Positions 9,629 to 21,104 of a DNA stretch of 64,000 bases are shown in pieces. This DNA is from Costus lasius (taxonomy: Eukaryota; Streptophyta; Magnoliopsida; Zingiberales; Costaceae): the NCBI GenBank assembly GCA_027563935.2, contig CM050449.1:88698371-88762370 (forward strand). Reading direction: 5' to 3'. Every line of letters starts with the position of its first letter. Position 1 is the stretch's first letter. The position numbers and the translations under genes were made by a program. Under the pieces are notes generated by a model, which searched no databases, was not told the DNA's origin, and saw only the letters and a program-made list of their open reading frames with translations.

Positions 9629-9780
9629 CTCCCCTACTTGGCACTGTGTAAAATTGACAGTGGTACCGAAGAGATGGGTTGAAGTCTATATAAAAAAAAA
9701 GGAGAGAGAAAAAGAAAAAGACTCCTTTACTTGGCACTGTGTAAAATTGACAGTGGTACCTAAGACAAGAGTTGAAGTCT
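9629..9780 (+). other. Two covarying 3' stem-loops (element I)
   Basis: Two copies of a roughly 55-base module (ACTCC...ACTTGG, stem-loop, GTACC...GTTGAAGTC). Stem CACTGT/ACAGTG lies at 9642-9647/9657-9662 and 9735-9740/9750-9755, with loop GTAAAATTG. Elements II, IV and V carry the module with changed but still paired stems. It lies about 440 bp before the 3' LTR. Confidence 0.8.
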
Positions 9781-10192
9781 AAAATAAAAAGTATGTATCT
9801 ATGTGGGTATATACAGAAATAAAAATAAAAAAAAAGAAAGAGAAAGAGAGGAGCAAGAAAAGAGAGATTCTGTGTGGAAAAAGATCTAGGAGACTTTATT
9901 CCTGTAAACAAAGGTTTGATAGATTTAAACTGAAAATTAGGTGAATTCATGAGCCTGAAATTCTTTTCATTATGCGAGTTGCGAAGTTTTATTTAATCAA
10001 AATTGTAGATCTTAAAGATTAATTTCAGAGGACGATGTATTTATCTGAAATTTTGTGCAAAAAGTTGGTGGAGTATTTCATGAGTGATTATATTTTAGAA
10101 ATTTATTTTTCATAAAGGAGCATATTTTTCATACCTAGCATTGTTCTTTATTTATTTGCTTGAGGACAAGCAAAGTTTGAGCCTTATGTGTT

Positions 10193-12077
10193 TGATGACA
10201 CCAAAATTCATAGTATATTTTGTGTCATTTGATGTGTCTTTTTGTGTCATATTTATGTTCTTTTGCTTGTTTTTAAGCCTTATTTGTCAACTATTGCAGA
10301 ATCTACATTATTTCTTATTTTTGATCATTTTCAGGTTAAAAGTGCCATATTTTGATGGATTTTGAAAGATTTGAACACACCAATAGATTCCAGACGTCAA
10401 AACAAAGCTAACCCTCAAATTTCAAGTCAAAAGGATGCTCCTGACAAAAATACGGCACTACCGTGTAAATATACACGGTACCGTATTTCACCCCTTTCAA
10501 CCAGACGAAAATACGGTGCTGCCGTATTTTGCCCCAAAACTTTCACGGTACCATATTTTGTGCTGATTTCATCTAGAAGTACACAGTACCGTAATTTTTG
10601 GTGATCCAGAACAGAAAGTTTCAGCAGAAATACGACACTATCGTATTTCAATCCGATTTTATCACGGTACCCGTATTTTCCATCGATTTTGACCAGAGAG
10701 ATTTTTACACAAATATGGCATAGCCGTGGCAAAATACACGGTGCCATTTTTTCTTCCCGGATTTCACAGAACGAAATACGGCACTGCCTAATCTGAATAC
10801 GGTACCGTATTTATAACCCAGATTCGTGACTTTTTCGGGCCGATTCTTGCGCGGGCCATAACTTTTGATCCAGATGTCCAAATTGAGATCCGAAAGAAGT
10901 GACGGACTTGTCTTTAAGAGGAGAAGACGCACGAAGTGAAATCGTTAGAGAGGTGGTTAGGATTTGTCCTCATGCCGAGAGCCGTAGAGGACATCTCAGA
11001 CCGTGATTTTTACACCGAAGCTTCGTCTGGAGTAGGAGAGAACGCCTCAGAAGATTTAGAGAGTTTGGAGTCCGATCGAGGGAGAAATCATCAAAATACT
11101 GGTGACAGCACTGTTCACAAGCAAAATTACGGGTTGTATTTCAATTACAACCCTGTTTTGTAACTTTTCTTCCCCTTTTTCGCTTTCTAATCCTCTGAAA
11201 TTATAGTTTGTTGTAATCCTTTCACCATGGAAGCTTATATCTTCTTTTGGGACATGGGGTGTAATACCCTTAGTTTGTTAATGACTAGAAAACATTGATT
11301 TTTGTCAAGTATAATTTTAATATGATGATTTTACTTTTGTGATTGATTGTTCTTTAATTCTCTTTAGTTTTATAAATATCAGCATGTTTTAGAGTTTTGC
11401 GAAATAGACCGAGAGGTTGATCGTTTGAAATTCGGAACCCAAGGAATCGTTGAGTTTGGAACTATCGTGAGAGATTAGGTAGTTTTTCGAATTATGATCT
11501 TTAGTGATTTTATTGCCATGTTGAGTTTCTGATACTTTGGATTGAGTTATTGTGTTAGACTTGATTTGATCTTGCACGAGAGTGAGGATCGAGTCGTCGG
11601 AAAACCATAAGTAAAACCTGTGTTGAGTCTCAAGATGCACGAGAGTGATCCTTGAGATTCCACTTGAGATGATTGACTTAGAATTCAGATGCACGAGAGT
11701 GATCCTTGAGTTCTTTGTTCAATGATTCACTTATCTTTAGCATTGAGAATAGATCTTGCACGAGAGTGAGGATCGGTTATCTGCATGATTGTTTGCACGA
11801 GAGTGAGACAATACCTTTATGAAGTGAATTAGGTCTTTATCATAATAGAATTAAACTGACAACCTTTATTTCCTTTTAGTCATTAGAATTAAGATGGATG
11901 AAACCCTAGTCCCAGTTTCTATCTGATTATCTTTTTTGTGTGTTCTCCATCATTGCTTTTCATCATATTCGGTTTGCTTAGCTAGTGAGAAAACATCTAT
12001 TTGGTACTTAACACGTAGGTCTCTGTGGTTTGATATTTTTATTACTTCGAAGTATCCGTGCACTTGCGGACACAACA
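10193..12077 (+). repeat. 3' LTR of element I
   Basis: 1885 bp, TGATGACACC to GGACACAACA, followed by the catgc target duplication. It repeats the palindromes (10445-10810) and the five GAGA hairpins (from 11568). The base before it is reached through GAGGACAAGCAAAGTTTGA, without the G-run of a usual polypurine tract. Confidence 0.93.
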
Positions 12078-12845
12078 CATGCTTGTCTTGGTCATCCATC
12101 CTTACACATTGTTCAATAAATTATCAATAAGTTGGATCCTCTAGTTACTTCAAAGTCTGTAACATCGCAAATGTCATGCATGTATGGAAGCAAAGAGTCA
12201 TTAGCTTCCTTTTACTTAATCTACTCATGTATATTCATTTCCTTTAGAAATGATACATTTAAACTTTTGGAGCCCTGTGCTTATTTTATGAAATGAAGAA
12301 TATTCATATTATGTTTCATTTATTGATCATTTTAGAAGATTTACTTGGTTCTTTCATATTCATCACAAATTAGATCTTCTTGATTTTTTTTGTCATTTTC
12401 AAAAACATATTGAACATTTTTTTGGTATAAAAAAAAATACTATCATTTCATTCTAATTAATGAGGTGAATTTCAAGGTCTATATCAGTATCTCAACTGCA
12501 ATGGTTTTACTTATTGAGTCTCATGTCCCCACACACACACCAAAACAAAATAGATCTGGATAGAAACATAGACATATTATTGAAATCGCACTTATGCTTC
12601 TCTAACATGCATATGTTCCCACCAAATATTGGGATGATGTAGTGTTCGTTACTGTCTATCTCATCAACCAACTTTCAACACTAGTTCTCCACAACAAAAG
12701 TTTGTTAGAAACTCTTTACAATCATCCGCCCAATTATGAGTTTCTATGTGTTTTTTTGTTGTGCTTGTTACCCTTGGTTGTGGCCATACACCAACCACAA
12801 ACTTCAAGCTCGTTCTCTACTATGTATTTTTCTTGGTTATAATAA
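12078..12845 (+). pseudogene. Copia GAG-pre-integrase end and integrase (fragment 2)
   Basis: Continues fragment 1 after element I. Across several frames I see CLGHPSLHIVQ, remnants of the CX2C zinc part, and integrase stretches ending with YLINQLSTLVLHNKSLLETL and PPNYEFLCVF. Integrase inserts cDNA into the genome; here frameshifts and stops make it inactive. Confidence 0.75.
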
Positions 12846-13075
12846 TTTGCATCATTGTTATTATTACTTATATATACCAACCAAGTATATATGTATTTTT
12901 TACTTTTGATGAGTCTTCATTTTCTTTAATAGCAAAGAAGACAAATGATATTTCTGATAATAAATCATATATGCCTCTAGTTATAATTTATCAAGGACTT
13001 CTAGGAGTAGCACCATCAATTATGAGAACAACAAATCCTACTACAAAAATTATTATCAATACTTCTCAATAATGA

Positions 13076-13990
13076 CTTACTCTCTTAAAAAAAAAATTAA
13101 TGACTTACTCACGTCTCTTGGCAACAAGGAATTTGCAATTCATGATTTAGGAGCTGACACATTCTTTTTAGGTATTGAACTATCTTCTCATTCTAATGAA
13201 TAATGTCTACTATCTCAAAACAAGTACATCATAGGGATTCTTCAACGTGTCAAAATGGATGGAGCTCAACCAATATCTATGCTAATGGGCATAACACAAG
13301 ATTCCTCACTCTCAAATAAATCTATTGATGATCCTACATAATATAGAAGCATAGTTGGAGTACTTCAATATACTATAATCACACGACCTGACATTACATT
13401 TGATGTAAATCATGTTTGTCAATTTATGCATTCTCTTATAGAGCAACACTAGGATATGGTGAAATATATTCTTTGGTTTCTTAATGGGACCATTCTTCAT
13501 GGTCTTCTTCTATATCGTGATTCTTCATTTACACATAATGTCTATAGTGATGCCGATTAGGTAGGATTATTTGAAGATTAAAGATTGACAAGTGGATTTG
13601 CTATATATTTTTTTTTTTTTTTATAAAAATCTCATATCATGGAACTGCAAAAGGCAACAAACTATCTCTTGAACCTATAAATCTATTGCCAACGCCATTT
13701 AAAAGTCATATTGATACAATCACTTTTGATAGAGCTCCAATCTTTCTTCATCTCATACTCCAACACTTTGGTGTGATAATATTAGAGCCACCTATTCAGT
13801 TGCTAATTCTATTTTTCACACTCACACTAAAAATATGAAATAACTTTTTATTTTGTTCATGAACGTGCAGCTATGTGGCAACTTAATATCTCATTCATAT
13901 CCACATATCAACTCACTGATATATTTACTGAGCCTCTCCCGCAAATCAAGTTTAGAGATTTGATGGGCAAACTCAATATTCGTGCTTCTA
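13076..13990 (+). pseudogene. Copia RT end and RNase H (fragment 3)
   Basis: Translation in broken frames gives FAIHDLGADTFFLGIEL, RSIVGVLQYTIITRPDITF (RT thumb), YSDADW (RNase H) and the terminal LTDIFTEPLPQIKF. A T-run near 13605-13623 disrupts it. The catalytic core of RT before 13076 is missing, with AT-rich DNA at 12846-13075. Confidence 0.75.
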
Positions 13991-13999
13991 CAGTAAGTT

Positions 14000-14220
14000 T
14001 GTGGGGGCCATAAAGAAAGAGTAATGATCAATTAGATAGTAAAGATTGATTATTACTATATTAATTATAGTAAAATATGTACAATAGCTATATTTATCCT
14101 TACTATATTTGTAATTAGGAAGTGTATATATATATACACAAACATCAAAGCAACAATACAATAAAAACTAATTCTCCTCTTATCTCCTTTTTATTTTATT
14201 TTTTTACAATAATAGGGCTT
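14000..14220 (+). repeat. Possible short LTR remnant of the copia element
   Basis: A GTGGGGGCC purine tract near 14000 follows the pol end, and about 200 bp of AT-rich sequence with a TATATATATA stretch near 14128 follows, as in short copia LTRs. No second copy is in the window, so the right edge is not supported. Confidence 0.35.
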
Positions 14221-15706
14221 CACCAGCGAGTATGAGTTTCCTTTTCCTGGAAAGTCATAGGTTGAATCATTTATTTGCATACAGGTGCCCTTGCATCTTC
14301 CCACTATGCACTAACTATATGAGTAGGAAACACTGTGATGATCAGTGCGAAAGGAAGGCACTAGGGATTCGTACTAAGAGTACTTATGTAGCAGCATATA
14401 GGGTCTGCGTTAAACAACGGGTATGTAGCCTCTAAGAAAACAAATCACACATGCACACGAAATTGCAATAGTCAGAGCGCATTCCTTGTCTGATTCTTGA
14501 CTATGGATTCATATTCATGGTTGAGTTCCGGTTCCTACTATTATACCTATGATAGTTCTAGTTTTGTTTTTGCCTCAAAGCTCTGACACCTGCTCATAGG
14601 AAATCTATATGCCCGCTCAAGTGACTTGTTCCATAAGGAGGCTATGCACATTTGTAGTGATGATTTTGCTATGGTTGAGTGTTTGTACATTCTACATATG
14701 GGCAACTTCCATTGTTCAATAGCTGTCTCAAGGTGCTACTTGATGTGCTCTTTTCATGGTTCCTTGCCTCTTAAAGCATGCCATAAAGCTTATCTGTCAT
14801 CCACTCCAATCTCTGTGTCACAGGTCCTTGGTAAACTCAATCTCTATTTGAGTTTCAAAACCAACTCATTATTCCATTGGCTTCTCGAAAGCAGCAAGAC
14901 CAAAAGAAAATGATAGTAATTTGTAACAAAGAAAGGAGTTGTTGAAAGAGGACAAAATCACTAATCACTCAAAGGCCATAGGAAGGAGCAAAGCAAACGG
15001 TAGAAGCAGCAAAGCAAGAGCAATAAGCTGAAAACTCATGATCACCCGAGTACTGTCACCAAGGTATGCAATAGAGAAAGATATATGACTATTTGACACA
15101 AGGGAGAATTTGATATTTGGGGATAAGCTTAGTGAGTATTATTTTATAGTCAGTTACGTTCGCAATACAGGAAAGGTAGATATTGGTTGTTCAATTAATT
15201 GCTGCTATTGTAGCTAATAGGAGTATTCATATATGTATCAATACATTTTCAGACCTGACTGTTACTATACAGATACTTATTCTCTAGTTCTAGAAGATTC
15301 AATCTCTCTCTTTGAATCGGTATTCAGTTCCGAAACTAGAAACCACCAGCCGAAGAAGTAAAAACCTCCACAGCAAAAAATTTGTGATTCGCATAAGTTC
15401 GAAACTAGAAACTAGTGCCCATGAGATTCAACCAAATCTATCTCTTAAGTGCAATTTACTTACTCTATAATATAGACAATACTTAATATTTAATTTTATT
15501 TATTACATTTAAGAAAGTTTTTTTTAAAATTTTGTGAGGAATTATTGGGAACAAAATTTAAAAACTTTCTAATTTAATTTAATTATTTGTGTTGGTTATT
15601 AATAGTGAGTCCTACTTAACCGTCCAATTAAATTAGATGTATTTAGCTATTTGGGTTTTTCCTATGAAAAAGACATTCAACCCCATGACAAAATACAACA
15701 CATACA
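14221..15706. other. Unassigned stretch, no supported gene
   Basis: Short frames at 14232-14435 (+) and 14626-14913 (+) lack recognisable domains or good context. The sequence is less AT-rich than its surroundings up to 15100 and could hold an old host or repeat fragment, but I cannot identify it. Confidence 0.4.
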
Positions 15707-16289
15707 GTAGCTGATAGGAATGAGCAAACGAGAGTTTGATACTAATACTAATATAAAATTTTTAGTATCGAATTCTTGAATTTTAAAATTTAGGTACCAG
15801 TACCGGTATTGCACTACTGAAAGAGATGTTCATACCGGTATCGAAATCCTAAATTTTTTTTGTGAAATTACCAAAATACCAAACTATTAAAATTTCAACT
15901 TCTAAGTTCTAACATCCAATCCATATTTCAGCAAACAAAGTTTCTAACTTTCAAGATACAAAATAAAAGCAATTAGCAACCATTTTGCAATTCCAAGCAA
16001 TGAAATAGTGAAATAAATATACAAACTATGAGTCCAATAAGGCAGAAAACAAAGTTTCAACTTCCAAAGTTCCAACAGGCAACAATAGCCAATACATCCA
16101 ACGTTCCAATAAATTATAGGTTCCAACTTTCAAACTTTCAACTTCCGAGTTGGTAAAGGTTATTTTTCAAATTTCAGGCTTCCAACAGCTCCTACATACT
16201 AGCATCAATTTCAGCAAATCCAAATTCCAGTAGACTAGCATCCAATAGCTGCAAAAGCCAATAAGCAATATCAAAATTAAGAACTAAGA

Positions 16290-16546
16290 AGATGAAACTT
16301 GTAAGCCTATAACAACGAATGAGCAATCCAACAACACTTTATCAACTTAAATAATCTAATATATAAAATGCATAAGAGGCAAATGTATATTAGAGATTAC
16401 AATCATACCTTTTTTTTTATGAATCTTGTAAACCTATAACAACAAATGAGCAATCCAACAACACTTTATCAACTTAAATCATCTAACATATAAAATGCAT
16501 AAGAGGCAAATGTGTATTAGACATTATAATCATACTTTTTTTGGTT
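16290..16546. repeat. Tandem duplication of about 130 bp downstream of the hAT transposase
   Basis: Two near copies (about 16290-16416 and 16420-16546) share GAGCAATCCAACAACACTTT and AAAATGCATAAGAGGCAAAT. The surrounding 15900-16280 also repeats CAACTTCCAA/CAACTTTC motifs, giving a loosely repetitive 3' region. Confidence 0.75.
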
Positions 16547-16673
16547 TTTGCACTAACCATTGGTTGATGATTCATCCATAGTAATTTGAGATAAGTCTAA
16601 GAAACCAAAACAACCAAACAAATATAAGAGTACAAGTAATGTAACTTGTAAGTTGAAATGAATAAAATAATAT

Positions 16674-18606
16674 TTAAAAAATGAGAACAAGGAATACAAG
16701 AGTACCTTTTTCTAATTCCTCTATTTCTTGCAAGTCTTCCTCAATACTAATAGGAGAATTCATTGCCCGAAACCAATCTTGAGTACATACCAAAACTTGA
16801 ACTATCTTAGGAGTCAAAGAACTCCTAAATGGATCCAAACTTTTCCCTGAAGTACTAAATGCACTCTCACAAGCCACGGTTGAAATTGCAATTGCTAAAA
16901 CATCTCTTGCCATGTGAGAAAGAATTAGGTACCTATGAGAGTTAAGCTTCCACCATGCTAAGATTTCAAATTTTGGGACATCAAGCTCAAAATCATCTTT
17001 TAAATATTTCTTCCACTCCATTTTAGGATCTCTAATCCTATTTTTAGTTATGTACTTCTTAATTCCCATCTCGAGTTTTATTGCCAAAATCTCAAGCAGT
17101 ACCAGAGCTGGAAGGAGAACCCAATTGGTCTTCAAATTGAGAGTTTTCGGGGGCAACTAATGTCTTATATTCATTAAAAAGTCTAATGAAGTGCTCTCTC
17201 ACAAGACTTAATAAGAAAGAACTCCTTTCCATATCATGCATGCTCTCAATGAATATTCCAAGTATCGCAATTTATGCCAAGTTCAATAATGACAACAACA
17301 AAAATCATCTTATTGGTCTTTTCATAATCACCCCAATATTTATCATACTTTTGGCGCATGAATATAGCCATCAATGCAATATTTATCACACTAGGGTCTT
17401 CATTTACTTCCAAATCCTTCAACAAAATATAAACAACATATATTTCAGGAAAGAAATGAATGAAAGTTACATAAAAAGAGCCTGAAATTTCCAATGTCAA
17501 GTCATAAAAGTGCTTTAAAATCATCATCAACTTTCTAGCATTAACCCAATCTCTATAGTTAAGTATCATGATATTTCCCTTATCACCCACAAGTTCATAT
17601 GAAAATCTTTTTTCTTGATCATCATATCTTTCAAAAGCTCTTTCAAACTTTTGTGCAGCCTCCAACATTAAGTATGTGGAATTCCACCTTATAACCACAT
17701 CCAAACACAAAAGACTTTTGCTTTGAATCTTCTCCTTTTCTACACAATATTTAAACTTACTCAATCTAGAAGATGATTGCCTAATATACTTCACAGCCGC
17801 CTTGACCTTCTTTATTGAATCTTGCACTTCTTTCGAGCCATTTTGTACAATCAAATTAATAATGTGTGTAATACATCTCATATGCAAATACTTACCTCCT
17901 AGCATTGTCGTTCCCCAATTAACAATCTTATCTTTCAAGTACTTGATGACACCATTATTGGAACTTGCATTGTCAACTGTTATTATAAACACATTGTCTA
18001 TCCCCCAATCTATCAAACACATTTCAATTAATTGCCCAATATCTCTACCTTTATGACTAACAATTGGACAAAAATTCAAAATTCTCTTATGCAATTTACA
18101 ATTATCATCAATAAAGTATATAGTAAGACATAAATAATTGATGTTCTGAATTGAAGTCTAGCAATTAGTGGCACCCTATTGCATGATTTTTTTATGGAGA
18201 TTTAAGTGATGCTCTCTTTCAAGTACAACCCAAAATAATCCCTAGATAGAGTCTATCTTTATGAGATTGTAAAATAAGGTTGTATAATAGATATAAAATG
18301 CTTAAATCCTATATTCTCAACAAATTTAAATGGAAGCTCATCTACTATAATCATATAATTAGGAGCTTTCCTTGCTTCCTCTTAATCAAATCTCCAAGTG
18401 CCTAAATTCACGCCATCCCCATGTTGAAATTTTAACAGTGTTTGCTTCACTTTAGATGCAAGTGGGTGGCTTTTACATGCATTTATGTGCTTCTTAAGTC
18501 CAAATGTGCCATTTAGATGGGCATCAACACGTATTTCTTTCACACAATGGATGCATTTATCACTCACCATACCATTCACAACCACTTTTGTGAAATGATC
18601 TCCCAA
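16674..18606 (-). pseudogene. hAT-family transposase with BED zinc finger (broken)
   Basis: Read on the minus strand. 18606-18382 gives a BED-type finger (CIHCVKEI ... GLKKHINAC). 18094-17246 gives the catalytic part with ITVDNASSNN, MRCITHIINLIVQ and RWNSTYLMLE, typical of plant hAT transposases. 17156-16674 gives the C-terminal dimerisation (hATC) region with LAWWK and STVACESAFSTSGK. Frameshifts and stops lie between the blocks (18095-18381 and 17157-17245), so no full protein is made. Such enzymes cut and paste elements with 8-bp duplications, which fits the outer hAT ends. Confidence 0.88.
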
Positions 18607-19895
18607 GCATCAGATCTTTTCTCCATTTGTTTTCTATTTTTAGATGTTACACACCCTTCACATTTGTATCTTTGGAACTTCTTGTAGCGATTTCACCCAT
18701 TTCCATTTGCACAATTACCCCTTCCACATTAATATTATCAACGGAGGTTTTCTAATGTCCATCAAAAATACGTAAGCAAATAGCTATTTAAATTCGTTAT
18801 GCTACATTACTAAGTAAAAAAAAGAACTACCAACAAGGCAATAATTAAACATAATTTATTAATAGTAGAAAGGTCACCGTGATGTAGAAACATATATTTA
18901 AAATTTCCCATTGCAAACTAAGCCAACAACTTATAATTTAAGTTTTCAATTCTAAGTAGGGATGACAGCGTGTAGAGTACCCACTATTTTTACCTTACTC
19001 ATAATCGAACCCGACTAAGGGTCCGTTTGGCATAGCGAAAACTTTTAGCTTTTGGTGGTTGAAAAGTAGCTAGCTAAAAAAGTTTTAAGGTGTTTGGTAA
19101 AATCAGCTTTTTAACCAACTAGTAGGTTTGACTAGCCATAAGTAAGGGGGCAATAGCTTCTCAAGGAAGCAGCTGCTTCTGGGTTCCAAGCCTAAAAGTG
19201 ATAACCAAACACTCCAACTTCTAAAAATCTGCTTTTGCGACCAGCTGATGTCTCATATTTATATTATATTTTTACTATACTTTTTATACATAATCTCTCA
19301 TATTTTTATCATATTTTCACTTATTTTGACTTAAATCCTTTTTATTTGTTCGGAATCTTCACCCCTCTTCACTTTTGTCATATTTTAGGGGAAAATGACC
19401 AAATTTTGATAAATTTTTAAAGATCTAAGTTCACGAATGGATTACAGACGTCGAGACGAAGCTGCCCATCAAATTTCATGGAAAACGGAGCTTATTTGGA
19501 AATTACGGCCAACTTGTGATTATTATCACAGCCTAATCTGAAAGAAAAGAACAGAAATAATTACGGCCCACCTGTGATAATTATCACGGCCGTAATTTCT
19601 TTGGAGCAAAATTCAAAATTCATAGAAAGAATCACGGCCTGCCCATGCTTATTTTCACGGCTGTGATTTCTTGAAGATTTTCCATAGAAAGAATTAAGGG
19701 TGCCCATGATTATTTTTACAGCCGCAATTCTTCTAAGTTTTTATTCTAGAATACATAGAAGAAATTACGGCCCGCCTGTGAAATATATCACAGCCGTAAT
19801 TTTGTCCGCCAGTCCCGAATTTGACATGGTTTTCACTCGATTTGATTCCTTTTCATGCCGAATTTTGGGGAAAACTTATTCTAAGGATAGAGAAT

Positions 19896-19903
19896 TATAA
19901 AAG
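19896..19903 (+). promoter_or_regulatory. Probable TATA box of the family V LTR
   Basis: TATAAAAG lies about 90 bp after the palindrome array and about 460 bp before the tetraloop hairpins, placing the array in U3 and the hairpins in the transcribed leader. Confidence 0.5.
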
Positions 19904-20362
19904 GAAGCTTTGGAGCAATTATCAGGCTTTTGGCAAGGATTTAAGGCAAAATTAGCAAAGGGCGAAATCAAGGGCGACTAACGGCGGAATGCGTTTCTTC
20001 ATCGAAAAAACTCCATTTTTTTGGTCGATTGGCGTCGACCTTCACGAGGGAGCCTCACACTTCATCCTTCTTGTCGTTTCTATTATTATTTTGCCAATTT
20101 TATAATCAAAATATGAATTTTTACAACGTGAACATGAACACCATGCTAGCGTAACTTCTTCTTTAGGACTAGGGCATAGCCGTCTTTGTATTATGACTTA
20201 ATCATTGATTTTCATCTTTTAAAGTAATTTACTTATGTTAGATTCAATTATTATTGCGTTTATTTACATGTTGATTACTGCCCATAATTTGGATGTTAGA
20301 GACGTCGAAAAAAGTACTAAGAGGTGAATTGTGACATCGGATCTATAGTTTTTGGACAATTT

Positions 20363-20507
20363 AATTCGAACACGAGAGTAGTTCGAATTGACTTGAGGGA
20401 TTTTATTAATTTGTCAAGAACTCATTGGGTTTATTTCTAGTTAATAACCACGAGAGTAGGGGATTAATTCGGATAGACACCAGATTGTACTGCTGAGAGG
20501 GGACAAT
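20363..20507 (+). other. Three GAGA-loop hairpins in the family V solo LTR
   Basis: Hairpin 1: AATTCGAACAC (20363-20373) pairs with the GT and GTTCGAATT of 20378-20389, eleven pairs with one bulged A, loop GAGA (20374-20377). Hairpin 2: 20439-20451 pairs with 20456-20469, again with a bulged A and two A-G mismatches, loop GAGA (20452-20455). Hairpin 3: ATTGT (20484-20488) with ACAAT (20503-20507), loop GAGA near 20495. Confidence 0.72.
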
Positions 20508-21104
20508 ATGTACATGCGAATAAATCTTCAGCACAGGAAATCGTTCTTAAGATATATTTATTTATAAAAAGTCATAAAACATAGTGTGGTGAACCTGAAG
20601 TCCTGATTTTCCATAATTTGATTGCAACCCATTCATATTTTCATTCTCTCTTATACAAAAATTAAACTCTTTTTTGAATCATCTAGCTAATGATCCTAAG
20701 ATAAGTTAGTACTTGGCCATTGGTCTCTATGGGATCGATATTTTATTACTTTGATGTTTCCGTGCACTTGCAGATAACGTCACTAGCAAAAGCAGCTAAA
20801 AAGCTGTGCCAAATACACCCTAAGTTTTATACCACCTATACCCAATTAACTACTTGATAATTTTGTTGAAGGCAAAAAAAAAGTGAGATTAATTAATTGA
20901 TTTTTAATTAATTAATACTTAATTGACTAAAAATCTGTGCCAAATCAGCCAAACAAAAAGAAAAAAAAAGAAAAATTGTGGGAGCCTTTGAAAAAAATAA
21001 TAATACTAAATAAATTATTATTTTAGAAAGTGGGGTGAATAAAAATAGCAAAGGAATTAACATAAAAGGGGGTGTCTGGCCTTAAAAAAAAGACACACAC
21101 ACAG

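Larger units (their letters stand above)
4747..12077 (+). mobile_element. Element I: non-autonomous Athila-like LTR retrotransposon, TSD catgc
   Basis: Complete element with LTRs at 4747-6696 and 10193-12077 (TG...CA ends), flanked by catgc at 4742-4746 and 12078-12082. It has a tRNA-Asp-type primer site but no RT, RNase H or integrase. The internal 3.5 kb holds one acidic zinc-knuckle ORF, then structured non-coding DNA. Element II (57066 onward) has the same plan. Without pol it would need enzymes supplied in trans. The two LTRs differ by visible indels; the 3' copy lacks part of one palindrome unit near 5140. Confidence 0.93.
4275..14005 (+). mobile_element. Decayed Ty1/copia element, split by element I
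   Basis: Copia coding remains run up to 4746 and resume at 12078 once element I and one copy of its catgc duplication are removed; the reading across the joint is the conserved WHxxLGHPS stretch of the GAG-pre-integrase domain. The left end is lost near the solo LTR, and much of RT is missing before 13076. Stops and frameshifts are frequent, so it is the oldest element of this block. Confidence 0.75.
19246..20782 (+). repeat. Solo LTR of family V inside the MITE
   Basis: Runs TGATGTCTCATA to AGATAACGTCA, flanked by ccagc (19241-19245) and ctagc (20783-20787), a 5-bp duplication with one change. It aligns with the family V LTRs at 43137-44578 and 49126-50562 in reverse. It holds five TTACGGCC-type palindromes at 19496-19805, a TATA box, three hairpins and the U5 signature. 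Confidence 0.85.
19019..20820. mobile_element. Harbinger/Tourist-like MITE, split by a solo LTR
   Basis: Ends GGGTCCGTTTGGCA and, reversed, GGGTGTATTTGGCA (11 of 14), flanked by TAA at 19016-19018 and 20821-20823, the 3-bp duplication of this superfamily. Without the LTR it is about 265 bp with no coding capacity. Confidence 0.8.

Noticed and set aside
14626..14913. A 95-codon host gene
   Set aside because: No recognisable domain, no splice or promoter context, composition not distinctive.
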